Made by a program: the position numbers and the translations under genes. This document shows positions 34,521 to 45,753 of a DNA stretch of 64,000 bases, piece by piece. The notes beneath the pieces are model-generated. The model saw only the letters and a list, made by a program, of their open reading frames with translations, was not told where the DNA came from and searched no databases. Location of the stretch: contig CM077671.1 in NCBI GenBank assembly GCA_039707655.1, forward strand, positions 369,769,220-369,833,219, read 5' to 3'. Position 1 is the stretch's first letter. Each line of letters opens with the position of its first letter. The DNA comes from Elymus sibiricus (Eukaryota > Streptophyta > Magnoliopsida > Poales > Poaceae).

Positions 34521-34749
34521 ACCTACAGAGCTTATTTTTCCGCTATTTTAATCGCCACAATTTAAAATTCTATAGGATTTGAATTTGATAGTAGGCTATA
34601 ACATTTTTCATATCCATCCTATATAGACATAGGTTCAACAACCAATGCATTATTCCATTCACAGGTACATATGTTCAAGAATTATATCAAGAAATAATAA
34701 TTATATTAGGACCAGATAAATAATGATGAACCACAGTTGCATACTTGTA

Positions 34750-37160
34750 TTAAATACGGTAAAGGAAGAGGAGAAGGACACTCTGGCAGTTGTACAAGGT
34801 GAAGCGGAATGCCCATATTGTGTCCTCCTCCATGCAGAATGCACGGACGACTCTGGGCCAGCCCCTTGTGATGGCGGACCGCCCATCCTTCTCTGTGTTG
34901 ATGAGGACATCTAGGTAGTCATCGTGGCTTGGTAGATATACTTTAACGTTTGCACGTCCACCAATCATGTAGTTTGAGAGGTAATCCTGAGTAAACTGCT
35001 TTGAGAACCACTACAAACAAAATAGATTCAGACATTGTAAATTTGTAAGCTAACAACTCGTTATTGACAGTAAAAAGAAGGGTATAGAGTTCGTAGTTAC
35101 CATCCTGGAGTTCACTGTTGTCTTGGATAAGGTGTAAAGAAATAGTTTAATTGCCATATTTTTCCCATTTTATTAACAACCTTTATAAGTTTCCTCACTA
35201 GATGATGGTTAATGAATATCTCATTGCCCCATACGCAAAAAGGGTCGACACGCGGATCTTTACCAGTGACATATGTACCTACAAGCAAAAAGTTAGTATT
35301 AGAAGGTAAACTGAAATTGTACAATGACGTAGTTCAGTATTCCCTGTCCAAGTATATAAGATCTTATTACATCCAAAATACTCACATATTTGATGTATTA
35401 ACATCTTATACTTTGGGGTGGATGGATTATATATATAAGCCATGTGATGAAACTAACCTCGATGAAAAACAACAGTTGTTCCCGATATTGTCCTGGGTAA
35501 GTACATCGAAAGGCATGTTAAGTACCGACAGGCTAAACATCAACCAAATATATGCATGGTAAACAACATGATCACAAAATGATAGCTTCAGTGTGCAGGT
35601 TTAAGCACGCTAGCTAAGCTAATAATAAGTGGAGATGTGTATAAACTGCAATAGCCTTAGCATTTAACAACAACAAAATATAGTCATTCAAACTAGTATT
35701 GTGCACGTTTAAGCACACTAGTTATTGTTACATAAAAATGGAAAGGCTTGTGCTCACTACAAAAAACTTAACAACAATCAAATATACTCATTCATAGTGG
35801 TACTGTTGAAATTGCATAGAATGTAGCTGGTGCTTACACATCAAATTGTATAACTGAACATCACATTGTGAAAAACAGGAATAAACAGTGGGCGTGTTAA
35901 CTGGTATGATGAAATTGAACCGGAAAGTACATACTTGCAGATATAGAACTTCACAATGTGAATAACTTAAATAAACAAGACATACTATATAGCAATTGAA
36001 TCAGGACATATGCCCAGTACAAACAACCGAGCTAGGAGAAACAGATAAACAAGGCATATGCTCACTACAACAGGCTTGATAGCAACCAAAAATAGTCATT
36101 CGTATATTACTATTGAAATTGCATAGAACGTAGCCGGTGCTTAAACATGAAATTTTATAACTGAACATCACATGCGAAAGAACTGAAATAAACAGTTCAC
36201 GTGTTAACTGCACCAGGTTTAACAGGAACCATATATGGCTCTTGAAACAGGTATTGATGAAATTCAACTACAGAGTCCATATATTTAGCATGAGTGAAGT
36301 AATTTAACATGGGATGGGTTTCCTCACCTGTCACAGATGGGCTCATTCCCATTTGAAGGGCGTGGATTATGGGTGTGCTCCCTATTGTCACAGATGGGCT
36401 CCTTCCCCTTGGAAGAGCAGGGACGCAGGGTGCCCTCCCTGATGTCACGGATGGGCTCTTTCCCCTTGGAAGAGACGGATAGGATGCTGTTGTCGGCGTC
36501 GGCGTCGTCGATGAGGTCTGACTTGGCAGCTGACGGTGCCGAGCGACCGCCATAGAACGTGTCCTTCGGAAATGACAAAAGAGGCTCCATGGAGATGAAG
36601 GAAGGCAAACTCTTGAGGGCGAAGTAGAGTAGATCAGCGGCTGGGCCCTGCATGAGGTCGATGGGGGTTGAACCTGAGGGGTCGGGGTTGGGACACTTAA
36701 CCTGTGACATAGCCCGCGACAAGCCGTCACCGTCGACGAGCTCGATGTCGTAGCCGGTTGTGTCGATATGCATCCAAATGGGAACCCGCTGTCTTACAAC
36801 CTCGTGGTCGTCAGCTTCCCCGGCGGCCTCGAAGGCCACCTTGTCAACGTAGTCAGCTTCCCCGGCGACCTCGGCGGCCACCTCGTTATCGTAGACAGCT
36901 TCCCCGGCGGCCTCGACGGCCACCTTGTCATCGTAGTCAGCTTCCCCGGCGATCCCGACGGGCACCTCGTCATCGTAGTCAGCTTCCCCGGCAGCCTCGG
37001 CGGCCACCTCGGCATCGTCCAACGGAAAGGCCGCGATGTACCTCCTTTTGGCGATTCACTCCTCGATCTCCCCTGCAAGTGTAGCTGGGATTAGGCTGCG
37101 ACGGTCTGTGGTGGGGGTCAGTGTGGATCTGTGAGGAAAGGGGTGTTTAGCAAGCGCCAT
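34750..37160 (-). pseudogene. B3-like DNA-binding gene in CACTA (broken, multi-exon)
   Basis: Exon 1 runs from ATG at 37160 to a good donor 'acag|gtgagg' at 36328. It encodes an acidic N-terminus with about 4.5 tandem 14-residue units of GEADYDD(E/K)V type (36786-37015) and three ~20-residue units around 'SSKGKEPICD' near the exon end. A TGA at 37056-37058 breaks it. A further coding block lies at about 35112-35275, and the last exon runs 35010-34750 with 'FSKQFTQDYLSNY', 'VKVYLP' and 'GWPRVVRAFCMEEDTIWAFRF', the C-terminal half of a plant B3 DNA-binding fold. Exon phases were not fully resolved. It is transcribed toward the left CACTA end. B3 proteins bind DNA; a role at the subterminal repeats is inference. 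Confidence 0.5.
35750..36211. repeat. ~307-bp-spaced direct duplication in the B3-gene intron
   Basis: 'gtgctcactacaa' to 'cgtgttaactgg' (35750-35905) recurs as 'atgctcactacaa' to 'cgtgttaactgc' (36058-36211). Shared inner blocks are 'gaaattgcatagaa.gtag' and 'taactgaacatcacat'. It is non-coding. Confidence 0.65.
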
Positions 37161-37429
37161 CTAAGAAATTCAAGGCGGCGAGGGTACGGAGATGGGTACG
37201 TAACCTGGACGAGGAGAGCAGGAGAGGTTGACTGTGGAACGCGGAGTGGGATCGGGGGCGGCGGCGGCGACAACGAGGTAGCTAGGGTTCGAGCGAGGGA
37301 GTTGTGTGCGGGTGGGGGTGGGAGGGGCCTAGGTGGTGTTTGAGGAAATGCCACGACTACTTTAAATTTTACTTGGAGGGAATGAAAAGCCGGGACAAAT
37401 TGAAATTTTTATGAAGGGTTTGAAGTGGC

Positions 37430-37620
37430 GCTGGAGGAACAAACATCGCACACGGCCTGAACATAATACCCGTGTGCAATTCAAAGAAATAAACCCACGC
37501 AACCATCAATTTTAAAATTGATCAAAGCGGATAGCTATTTTTAAGACACGGTTAGCATGCGGGAACCGTGTCTACTGCGTACACAATCGCACACGGTTGT
37601 CTCCTTCGACTCGTCTGCTA
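37430..37620. repeat. Subterminal-type CACTA repeats in an internal position
   Basis: 'atcgcacacgg', 'cccgtgtgcaatt', 'gacacggttagc' and 'aatcgcacacggttg' cluster here, matching the motifs at the element's two ends, although this point lies about 3.6 kb inside. It could mark the former edge of a smaller element or an internal regulatory cluster. Confidence 0.55.
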
Positions 37621-38261
37621 TTTAAGTTTCAAAAAAAGACTACCCTGCCATTTATCTAACAACATTGGAAAATAAACACGATAAATCTAGGGGCATATCA
37701 CAAACAGACCTGCTTGTGGACCAAATGTATGTATGGAAAGGTTGTTGTTGTGTTCAAATACGGAATGCACAACTTTCATGTGACACACAATGTCTTGCAG
37801 AACACACGGTAATGTTGGCTTATGGCCCCCTCCCCCCCCCCCCCCCCACACACCTTCGAGTCGGCGGGGGGATGGTAGCTACAGTATATATATGAACGTA
37901 CGAACTTATACTACGACTGTAAATTCATCCAACGGTAACACAAAACCAATAGAAAATCCATCATGATCGCCCCCTCCCCCGTGTTTTAGTTCTGAGGGTA
38001 GACTGTGTGGGCCCACTGATGGGCGCATCTTAGAAACTTCACAAGATGGGTGAGACCGCAACCACATGTGTGTGGCTCAACTAATTAATTAAGGTGGTGT
38101 GATATTTCGTGCGTGCATAACTTTTTGATGTGGCTCAAAAGTCGAACGGTATGTAGTACCTGACATCATAAATAGGTTTTGTGTATACGTACTATTGAGT
38201 TGCCCCTCCCCTGCCCCACCCCGCCCCACGCACACACATGCTTCGAACAGACACCATGACC

Positions 38262-38366
<105 letters not shown>

Positions 38367-38802
38367 TCAAACTTGTGTCTTGTATCTCACCATGAACTAT
38401 TTCGTAACAAATAATGAGAAAACTATATATATATATATATACCTTGGTCAAATTAACCTATAGTATATATGGGCCGGTTTAAGTGATAGACCATAGGCGT
38501 CCACAAATTTGGCATGTCGTCCATAACCACGCGAGGGAGTGTCTGTAAACAACACCAACGCACATGCATAGCTCCGGGCACAATGTATGAAAGTGTTGTG
38601 CGATGTTTTGAAATACCAAACGCACAACTTTCGCCGCCACCTGTGTGTCTCCCGGACCAGAATGACCCCGTACTGAGGTTAACGACCCATGCATATATAG
38701 CCCCACGCGCGCCCACAGTTCGAGCCGATAGGAGTGATTGAATGTGTACGGTGCGTTTGATTTTTTCTTAGAATTAAAATGTCGATGCATATATGAACTA
38801 TG

Positions 38803-38805
<3 letters not shown>

Positions 38806-38863
<58 letters not shown>
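38806..38863. repeat. (TA)n microsatellite
   Basis: About 29 TA units. A shorter (TA)n run occurs at 39597-39625. ORFs across them are spurious. Confidence 0.95.
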
Positions 38864-38864
<1 letters not shown>

Positions 38865-39146
38865 CATACATATACCAACAAGAAGAATCCACATTGGTCA
38901 AATTAACATCTCTACACCCGCATGTCAAAGTGACAACCCACATGGACATGGCTGTGCCGGTGTGATGCCGATGACCACGTGATAGAGTGTTTGACAAAAC
39001 AAACGACCACGCCATGAGACCCACACATATATGTATATATGTAATTAAGTGTTTTTTAGTTAATTAGTACCCAATGGAACTTTAATGTCAATTGCCTTAG
39101 AAACTGCAAGTCGACTTACGAAGAGGATCGATCACAACGCATATAG

Positions 39147-39526
39147 GCCCTGTTTGGATCCATGGGTTACAGTTAGTTTGAGCTAGCTGGGGCTCAATAG
39201 CCCTAAAGTATTCAAACATGAGGGTTAGATTGGAGCTAGTTGCATCTAATTAACCCACCCAAAAAAAACTATCCCACCCTAGAGGTGCTAATTGGAGCTA
39301 GTTCTCACAGGGCCCTCTCTATCCCACCAGCCAAGAGGTCCTAATTGGAGCTAGTTCTCGTGGGGCCCATTGAAAAATCACTTTTCTCTCTCCATCAAGT
39401 GCATCTATTGTCAATCTAACCCTGTCATCCAAACATCTCTTTGGCTATAGTTAGTTTAGGGTTAGTCATGAGCTAGAAACTAAGTCCAACCTCTAGCTAT
39501 ATAAGTTAGAGTATCCAAACAGGGCC
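39147..39526. mobile_element. 380-bp MITE with GGCCCTGTTTGGAT ends
   Basis: The left GGCCCTGTTTGGATCC and right GTATCCAAACAGGGCC are inverted partners. 'ata' flanks both sides. The core repeats 'taattggagctagtt' two to three times ('ttggagctagttgca', 'ttggagctagttctca', 'ttggagctagttctcg'). End type and size fit hAT-like or PIF/Harbinger-like MITEs; the short flank repeat does not decide which. Confidence 0.75.
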
Positions 39527-39594
39527 ATATTATATGTATGCCTCCCCACCCGGCCCAACCCCCCATTTCGAGATGGTGGTGGGATGGGTTCATG

Positions 39595-39628
<34 letters not shown>

Positions 39629-40799
39629 TGCGCCCAAAAAATATTTGTCTCGATGTCTGACCATGGCATATGGTAATTAACACGCATACCGAAAAGGATC
39701 CACATTCGTCAAAACGATATATAATATAGATGACCACACATGGGCCCCATAGATTGACGTGTCACCGATTACCATGTGAGGGAGCCACTTAGGGCCACCA
39801 TCAATTATATGTGACACAAGCATATGAATGGGTTTGTTTTTTGATGTCAAAATGCCAACTACACGATTTTGATCCAGTGTGTGCTTCACAATTTGGAAAG
39901 TCCCTACGCTAAAGAAAATCGCACGCAATATGTATGTCTCCTCCCACCCACCCCCTCAACTTTGAGCGGTAGGAGGTACTCATGAGTACGTCACGTCAAT
40001 CTTTGGTGTGGAATCTCACCATGATCTACCGCAACACAGAGCAGATTAACTGAACCCACCTTTGTCAAACCCCTACCGATGCGGCTCAAAAGTGATACAC
40101 CACGTGGACCCACGAATGTGCACGTCACTAATAGCACACGAAGGATTATTGTCCGAGGGACCACCACCACCATGTGCATGTGTCCTAAACACATGCATGA
40201 CATTAGAGGTGTGCCTTGTTTTAAACATTTCAATGCACAATTTTGATAATTTGGGGTGGTAAGTGCATCTCAAAACGGACAATTCCACACATAGAGGCTC
40301 GTGCAACAAGTGAAACGGAAAGAGCCCCCTCCCCCCGCGGCCACCACCGAAAACACCATGTCGAGACGCATCAAACTATTTTTATGTAGAAAACACGTGA
40401 CACATCAGTCCATGTTATAAATATAAAATGTTCATATATCATTCGAAAAATATGCAACAATGAGTTTCCAGGAATTCATTGGGGGAATCATATGTCCCCT
40501 TGGGTTCATGTTTAGTCGCCATGCAATAAATGGTAAGGAACCTCAAACCTCTTGGCATCGTGGAAAACATTAAAAATATTGCTTTTTAGACAGATCGGCC
40601 TCAAACATCGAAAAAATCATTTTAAATTGAAGTTAATCCAAAAATCAACTGAAAAATCCTAAAACTTGGGATTCCGTTTCATGATATAAACATGAGCTTA
40701 TTAAAGGTTGATACTTGGTACACACACTTGTCACGCTACAATCTCGAACGATTACAATATTCAACCGTGTGCGTTGGTCCCAACAAAATATTACGTACC

Positions 40800-41110
40800 A
40801 CAACGAGCCCCGCCTGCCGTCCGAGCGGACGTGAGTTGACGGGACGCATGCGAGCAGTCTGCTGCTCAGGCTGACATTGAGGCGTGCGAGCCGGTGTGTA
40901 AATTGATGGGGCGCGTGCGAGCAGGCCGCTCTGGACCACCGGGAGACGTGCGAGCTGGTGTGTGAATTGACGGGACGCTCGTGAGCAGTCCTCTGCGCAG
41001 GCTAACCGGGAGACGTGCGAGCAGTCTAGGCTAACCGGGAGACGTGCGAGCAGGGGTGAGGCATGCGAGAAGACCACTGAGCAGGTTCGCCGGGAGGCGA
41101 GCCGTTTAAC
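40800..41110. repeat. GC-rich degenerate repeats 'cgggagacgtgcgagcag'
   Basis: About six to eight variants of 'ggga(g/c)(a)cg(t)gcgagcag' occur, spaced 30-70 bp, directly upstream of the acidic gene's TATA-like 'ctatattaatt' at about 41139. They are non-coding and may be promoter-proximal or subterminal-type binding sites. Confidence 0.6.
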
Positions 41111-41246
41111 CGCCTCCCGCCTAGCTCCCAACCACTCTATATTAATTGCGCCTGTGCCGCTGGTTATAGCAGGCGGCCGCACTCCCCTCTCTCCACACAC
41201 ACCGCGTCTGCATCCTTGCCGCCGTTCCCAGTCATAAGTGTATCAG

Positions 41247-42335
41247 ATGGCGACCAAGCGCACCATCGGAGGGAGTGGTGACGCGGGGTTCGAAGCCGGG
41301 GCCGACGAAGCAACTAAGCATCTCTTGATGCTAGGCGACGAGGTTGCCGTCCCCGCCGATGAGGTCTCGCGCGGACAGAAGCACCGCCATGACGTTGTAA
41401 GCCCCGTCGTGCCTCCCCAGCAGGAGGCGGTGCCGCGCCGAGACTACTACGACCTCTCCCATGACCACTCCACCGACGACGACTCCGACGACTCCGATGG
41501 CGACAACTCCGACGACGACGGAGAACAGGTTAGACCCCGCCCCCTCTATTTTGGTAACTATATCATAGGGTATGTCTGATTAGTTCTGTTTCCGCCTTTT
41601 TTTGAAATTCGCCCGGGGTTCATGTGATTTCAATCCATGTAATCAGAGTAAGATTCGATAGATCCATGTTAGCGTGTACGTATTGATTGTTTGTTAGGTA
41701 AATGATAAGTGACTTGGATAAGTGACATCCGTACATACGATTACTAATATATATTATGTCTAAGGTTTTGCAGTGATTTAATGGTTGACCTGTACAAATG
41801 ATCATTTTGCTAATAATCCATCTACATAGATGATTGTACATGTACCCATTTGTAAATAAACACTGTATAAGAGCATGTAGATCACTACTTTAGTGATAAT
41901 GGGGAGTAGTACTTACATCAAAGTTCCTTATTTGTTTGACAATAATCGGTCCATTCATTTAAAGTCATTAGTTAATTATTTTGTTGCCCTAAGTTGTTTG
42001 TGACATCATTTTATGCATTTTATTCATCAATCTCATGATATTTTATTATATGTATAGGTGCTATCTGACGACGTTGGCAGCGATAAATACGACCAGAGAA
42101 GGTACATGAAACAAAAGCTCAGGGAACTCTATACGGGAACGTAGAATCGTCGTATCAGGACCCGGAATGGGGGCTTCGGATCCCCGTTCTGCGCCCAAAG
42201 GCTTCACCCCGCATTTGCAAGTGTTCTGGCGGATGCTAGAGGACGAGCCGTTGGCTCCTTCAGGCAAAAGTATTCTCGGAGGGTGGCACATGCCGCGTAC
42301 GCGGAGTACCTGGAGAAAGTTTACGTTGTTGGTGG
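41247..42335 (+). pseudogene. Acidic two-exon CACTA gene of unknown function
   Basis: Exon 1 (41247-41528, 94 codons) starts MATKRTIGGSGD and ends in an Asp/Ser-rich run (about residues 74-94). A GT donor at 41529 ('cag|gttaga') and an AG acceptor at 42056-42057 define a 529-bp intron, and both exons join in phase 0. Exon 2 reads VLSDDVGSDKYDQRRYMKQK, then meets TAG at 42142. Behind it the frame stays protein-like (basic, 'QKYSRRVAHAAYAEYLEKVY') to about 42335. An acidic segment next to a basic one suggests a chromatin- or DNA-associated protein, but no domain is recognised. A TATA-like box sits about 105 bp upstream of the ATG. Confidence 0.55.
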
Positions 42336-43058
42336 GTACGATTAGGATTGAGTTATATATACATGTCCTGATGCCAGCACTACCCTAGCTATCTATAGTT
42401 TGTGCGTCATATATCACTGCTTGAGTTATGTTTATTATATGTTGATCTAGATTTCGGTGAGACTCTGTTTTATGAACTAATACGTAGAGCAATGTAATTG
42501 CAGACTTGAGCTGCAATCAGTTTGGTAGATGGAATATTTATGCTTATCTTAGAGTCCCCACAAAATTTACTACTAGCAACTGTTTGCTCACAGCACGCAC
42601 AACTACGTTTGAGTGTTGGTAGTTTTTTTACACTATGCATATTACGGTAAAAAATGCTTGACTTACCTGCAAACTTGTTGAATGCGGTAAAAAAATTAGG
42701 TGTCACACGTAAGATGAAATTTGGAACCCACAAACTTGGTTATTTTCCCGGATTGAAACCGGGTGCGAGGACTAACATTTTGCCGCGACACGGGTGTGTC
42801 CTGATTGTCAAGAACGCATTCCCACGGACCACGCCAGTCCACTTCCACCGTAGTCACACTTATCACTAACGGCTATGTCTACTGAACTGTCGCCTCCGAA
42901 CCGCATTATTATTCTGGCCGAGAAAACCCTCACCATCGTTCCCGGTTAACAAAAGTTACAAAACCCTCACCGTCCTTCCGAGTCGCACCCGCACTGCATA
43001 TGTCACACTGCTGCTTAGTGATGAACATGTACGCTGCTTGAAGTCATTGCACACGCAT
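42336..43058. other. CACTA interior without a recognised gene
   Basis: AT-rich sequence, probably intron or 3' flank of the acidic gene. The minus-strand 87-aa ORF at 42470-42733 has no domain. Confidence 0.3.
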
Positions 43059-44036
43059 TGACGTGGCTTGAAACTGCGTCGGTATTTCCCCAAAGAGGAA
43101 GGCATGATGTAGCACATCGACGGTAAGTATTTCCCTCAGTTAGGAAACCAAGGTTATCGAACCAGTAGGAGGATCACCACCACCCAATAAGCAGCACCTG
43201 CACACAAACAACAAATACTTGCAACCCGACGCGAAAGAGAGGTTGTCAATCTCTCTATGGTAAAAAGATAGATTAGGTAATGATAGATAGGAGAGATAGA
43301 TCTCTCAAGAACACAAAACAGAAAAGGCAAATAAAATATGCAGCAATATATTTTTGGGTTTTTGGTTTTTGTAGATCTGAAAACAAAGATGCAAAAAGAT
43401 AGATCGGAAAGCAATATGTTGGAAAAGTAGACCCGGGGGCCGTAGGATTCACTAGTGGCTTCTCTCATGATTATAGCACATGGTGAGTGAACAAATTACT
43501 GTTGGGCAATTGATAGAAGATCAAATAATCATCGGAGAGGCACCTATGATGAAGATGAACCCCTCCGTGATGGTGTTTAGATTGGATCTCGAGGTTCTAG
43601 AACTTGAGGCGGCTGGAATTGTGTTTCGTCGACTCCCCTAGGGTTTTTGGAATATTTGGGAATTTATAGGCATCAAAGGCGGTGCAGAGGGGCCCCGTGG
43701 AGGGCACAACCCATCAGGGCGCGGCGGGGGCCCCCTGGCGCGCCCTCGTGGGTTGTGCTCTCCACAGCCCACCTTCCTGGCTCTTCTTTGGCCCATTGGG
43801 TGTCTTCTGGTCGAAAAAAATCTCCAAAAAGCTTCATCACGATTGCACTCCTTATGGTATTGATATTCTGCGAAGTAAAAAACAAGCAAAAACAGCAACT
43901 GGCACTTTGGCACTATGTCAATAGGTTAGTCCCAAAAAATGATATAAATTGTTATAAAATGATTGTAAAACATCCAAGAATGATAATATAACAACATGGA
44001 ACAAGCAAAAATTATAGATACGTTGGAGACGTATCA
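43059..44036 (-). mobile_element. Solo Gypsy LTR with perfect 5-bp TSD
   Basis: On the minus strand it starts TGATACGTCTCCAACGTATC (at 44036) and ends '...ttcaagccacgtca' (at 43059). It is flanked by 'cgcat' on both sides (43054-43058 and 44037-44041). Length is 978 bp, with no internal domain or second LTR. It therefore arose by LTR-LTR recombination of a Sabrina/WHAM/Fatima-type element inserted in the CACTA. ORFs on both strands inside are not genes. Confidence 0.9.
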
Positions 44037-44414
44037 CGCATCGGTTTTGCTAATAGTTTGCCATTTAACGCCCCCCAATAATGGGAGCTTCTTCCAGCCG
44101 ACGCGTGGCCAACCGAGCCGGGCGGGAGGCTGTGTGCGGTTGCGCACGGGAACGGGCTTACCAACGATACGTTGGCGGCACTTTGAGCCACCGCGTGGCC
44201 AAACGAACCACCGGGAACGCTTGTTCGTGCGCTGGTCAAGCTTGCACAATAATCCTCCGTCGGGAACGCGATGACAAGACGTGCCAATTACAGCCCGTCC
44301 ATCCCCCATTTACTCCACCGCTCTTTTAACCTACAGTCTCTCTTCAACCTTTCCCCACAACGCAAGAATCACACCTACACTCCAAACAGAGAGAGGATAT
44401 CCTGCTCGGCTCCA
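44037..44414 (+). promoter_or_regulatory. Upstream region of exonuclease copy A
   Basis: GC-rich in its first half and CT-rich near the ATG ('acagtctctcttcaacctttcc'), like a plant 5' leader. The inverted halves 'gtggccaaccgag' and 'gtggccaaacgaacc' repeat. No firm TATA box was found. Confidence 0.35.
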
Positions 44415-45112
44415 ATGGCGGAGCTCCCAGCGGCTACCGACGACGAGCGACAGTTCACCATTCGTGCCTACGTGGACACCCACGTAAGGTTCAAGAACCT
44501 CACGGTGGTGTACACCAACGACCCGATCTGGGTGGAGAACTCCATCCACACCATGGAGTAGTTACTTGCCTATGACAAGTACAAAGTGGTCGGCTTCGAC
44601 CTTGAGTACACCGGCGGTCATGCCGGGCATGATCAGAAGGTTGCCGTTGCCCAGCTATGCGTGGGCCGTTACGTCCTCGACTATCATTACTGCCTGGCAC
44701 AAGGCCTTGCGATCGATTCACCAGGTTTGTCAACAGCCCCGACTACATATTCGGTACGGTGGACACCACCAACGATGAAAAGGTGGTCAAGGCCACGGGC
44801 TTGGCCTGTCAGAATCTTGTGGACATCCAATGCATGTACAAGATCTTGGGTAGCGAGGAGAAGCATAAGGACTCCGTGATTGACCTTGCCATGTCCATAA
44901 TCGACCCCTACTCCAGAGGCATGAAGGATGTCTGCAAGAAGAAGAAGGTTGCCTGGCACCGCGCCCGGGTCCGAAGACTGGATGAAGATCTTGTCAAGTA
45001 CGCGGCCAAGGACGCGTACGTAAGCTACGAGATGTGTAGGCGGATCGTTGACATGAGGAAGTGCCTCCGTCCTGAGCCGACCGGCACCCCTCGTCACAAG
45101 AAGAATAGATGA
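44415..45112 (+). pseudogene. WRN/DnaQ-like 3'-5' exonuclease, copy A (broken)
   Basis: The frame from ATG 44415 (MAELPAATDDERQF) encodes a RNase H-fold 3'-5' exonuclease of the Werner/DEDDy type. Exo I is 'VVGFDLEY' with Asp and Glu, followed by 'KVAVAQLCV'. The exo II region has 'TVDTTND', and exo III is 'YAAKDAYVSYEM' with the catalytic Tyr and Asp. Family members trim nucleic acid 3' ends using two metal ions. Two lesions break it: TAG at 44559 and a one-base deletion near 44698, relative to copy B, after which the frame continues to a stop at 45110-45112. Otherwise about 230 codons are preserved. It lies in the CACTA, transcribed toward the right end, with copy B in tandem. Confidence 0.75.
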
Positions 45113-45351
45113 ATGATTTGATGATCATTACTACTAATTTAGTATGCCTGTACTTGTTAATTGATGTGCAAATGTTATCTATAGTCAGTAATGTAATTGG
45201 ATGTTTATTTAGGTTATGCAATCATGATGTTGTTCTGTATTACCATCTTTTCCTTAGTTTGCAATGTACGATTAATATCTGGAGATTAATATGCAATTGA
45301 CAATTAATATCTGGACCTTAAGAAGCAGAACCATGACCGAGGGTATCCTGC

Positions 45352-45440
45352 ATGGCTCCAATGGCTCTCCCAGCGGCTGCCGACGACGAGCGCCAGTTCA
45401 CCATGCATGCCGTAGTGGACACACACAAAGTGGTCTATTT
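45352..45440 (+). pseudogene. Truncated third exonuclease copy (N-terminus only)
   Basis: 'atggctctcccagcggctgc' and the following 'cgacgacgagcgccagttca' closely match the first ~27 codons of copy A (PAA-x-DDERQFT...VDTH). Homology ends near 45440, where unrelated sequence with a C14 tract (45497-45510) follows. It is the remnant of an unequal duplication between copies A and B. Confidence 0.65.
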
Positions 45441-45753
45441 CGACCTCACGTCCTACCGGGTGCTCTGCTCTCGCTTCCCTACGTGTGCTTTACTCTCCCC
45501 CCCCCCCCCCGCGTGCTCTGCCAGCGGTTGGGGCCGGCCCACGATCACGTTCGGGGCTCCATATGCATGCGGTTGCGCCACGCGCGTCGCCCCATGCAGT
45601 TACGTGCTTCCTCGACTGAATCACTCCCTGCAAAAACTGCCATCCGAAAGTGCCGGTTTTATAGGACGTCCGGCCCCCATTTATACACACGGCCATCAAC
45701 CATAGTCTCTTCACGCTTTCGATCGCGCCCACAACACAATAAGCACACCCTCG

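Noticed and set aside
36337..37094. Plus-strand ORFs with repeated Phe-Pro-Gly-Gly or Arg-rich units
   Set aside because: Complementary shadows of the 42-bp and 60-bp repeats in the minus-strand B3-like gene.
43638..44329. Multiple ORFs on both strands near 44 kb
   Set aside because: They lie in the solo LTR and in the GC-rich leader of exonuclease copy A and have no domain.
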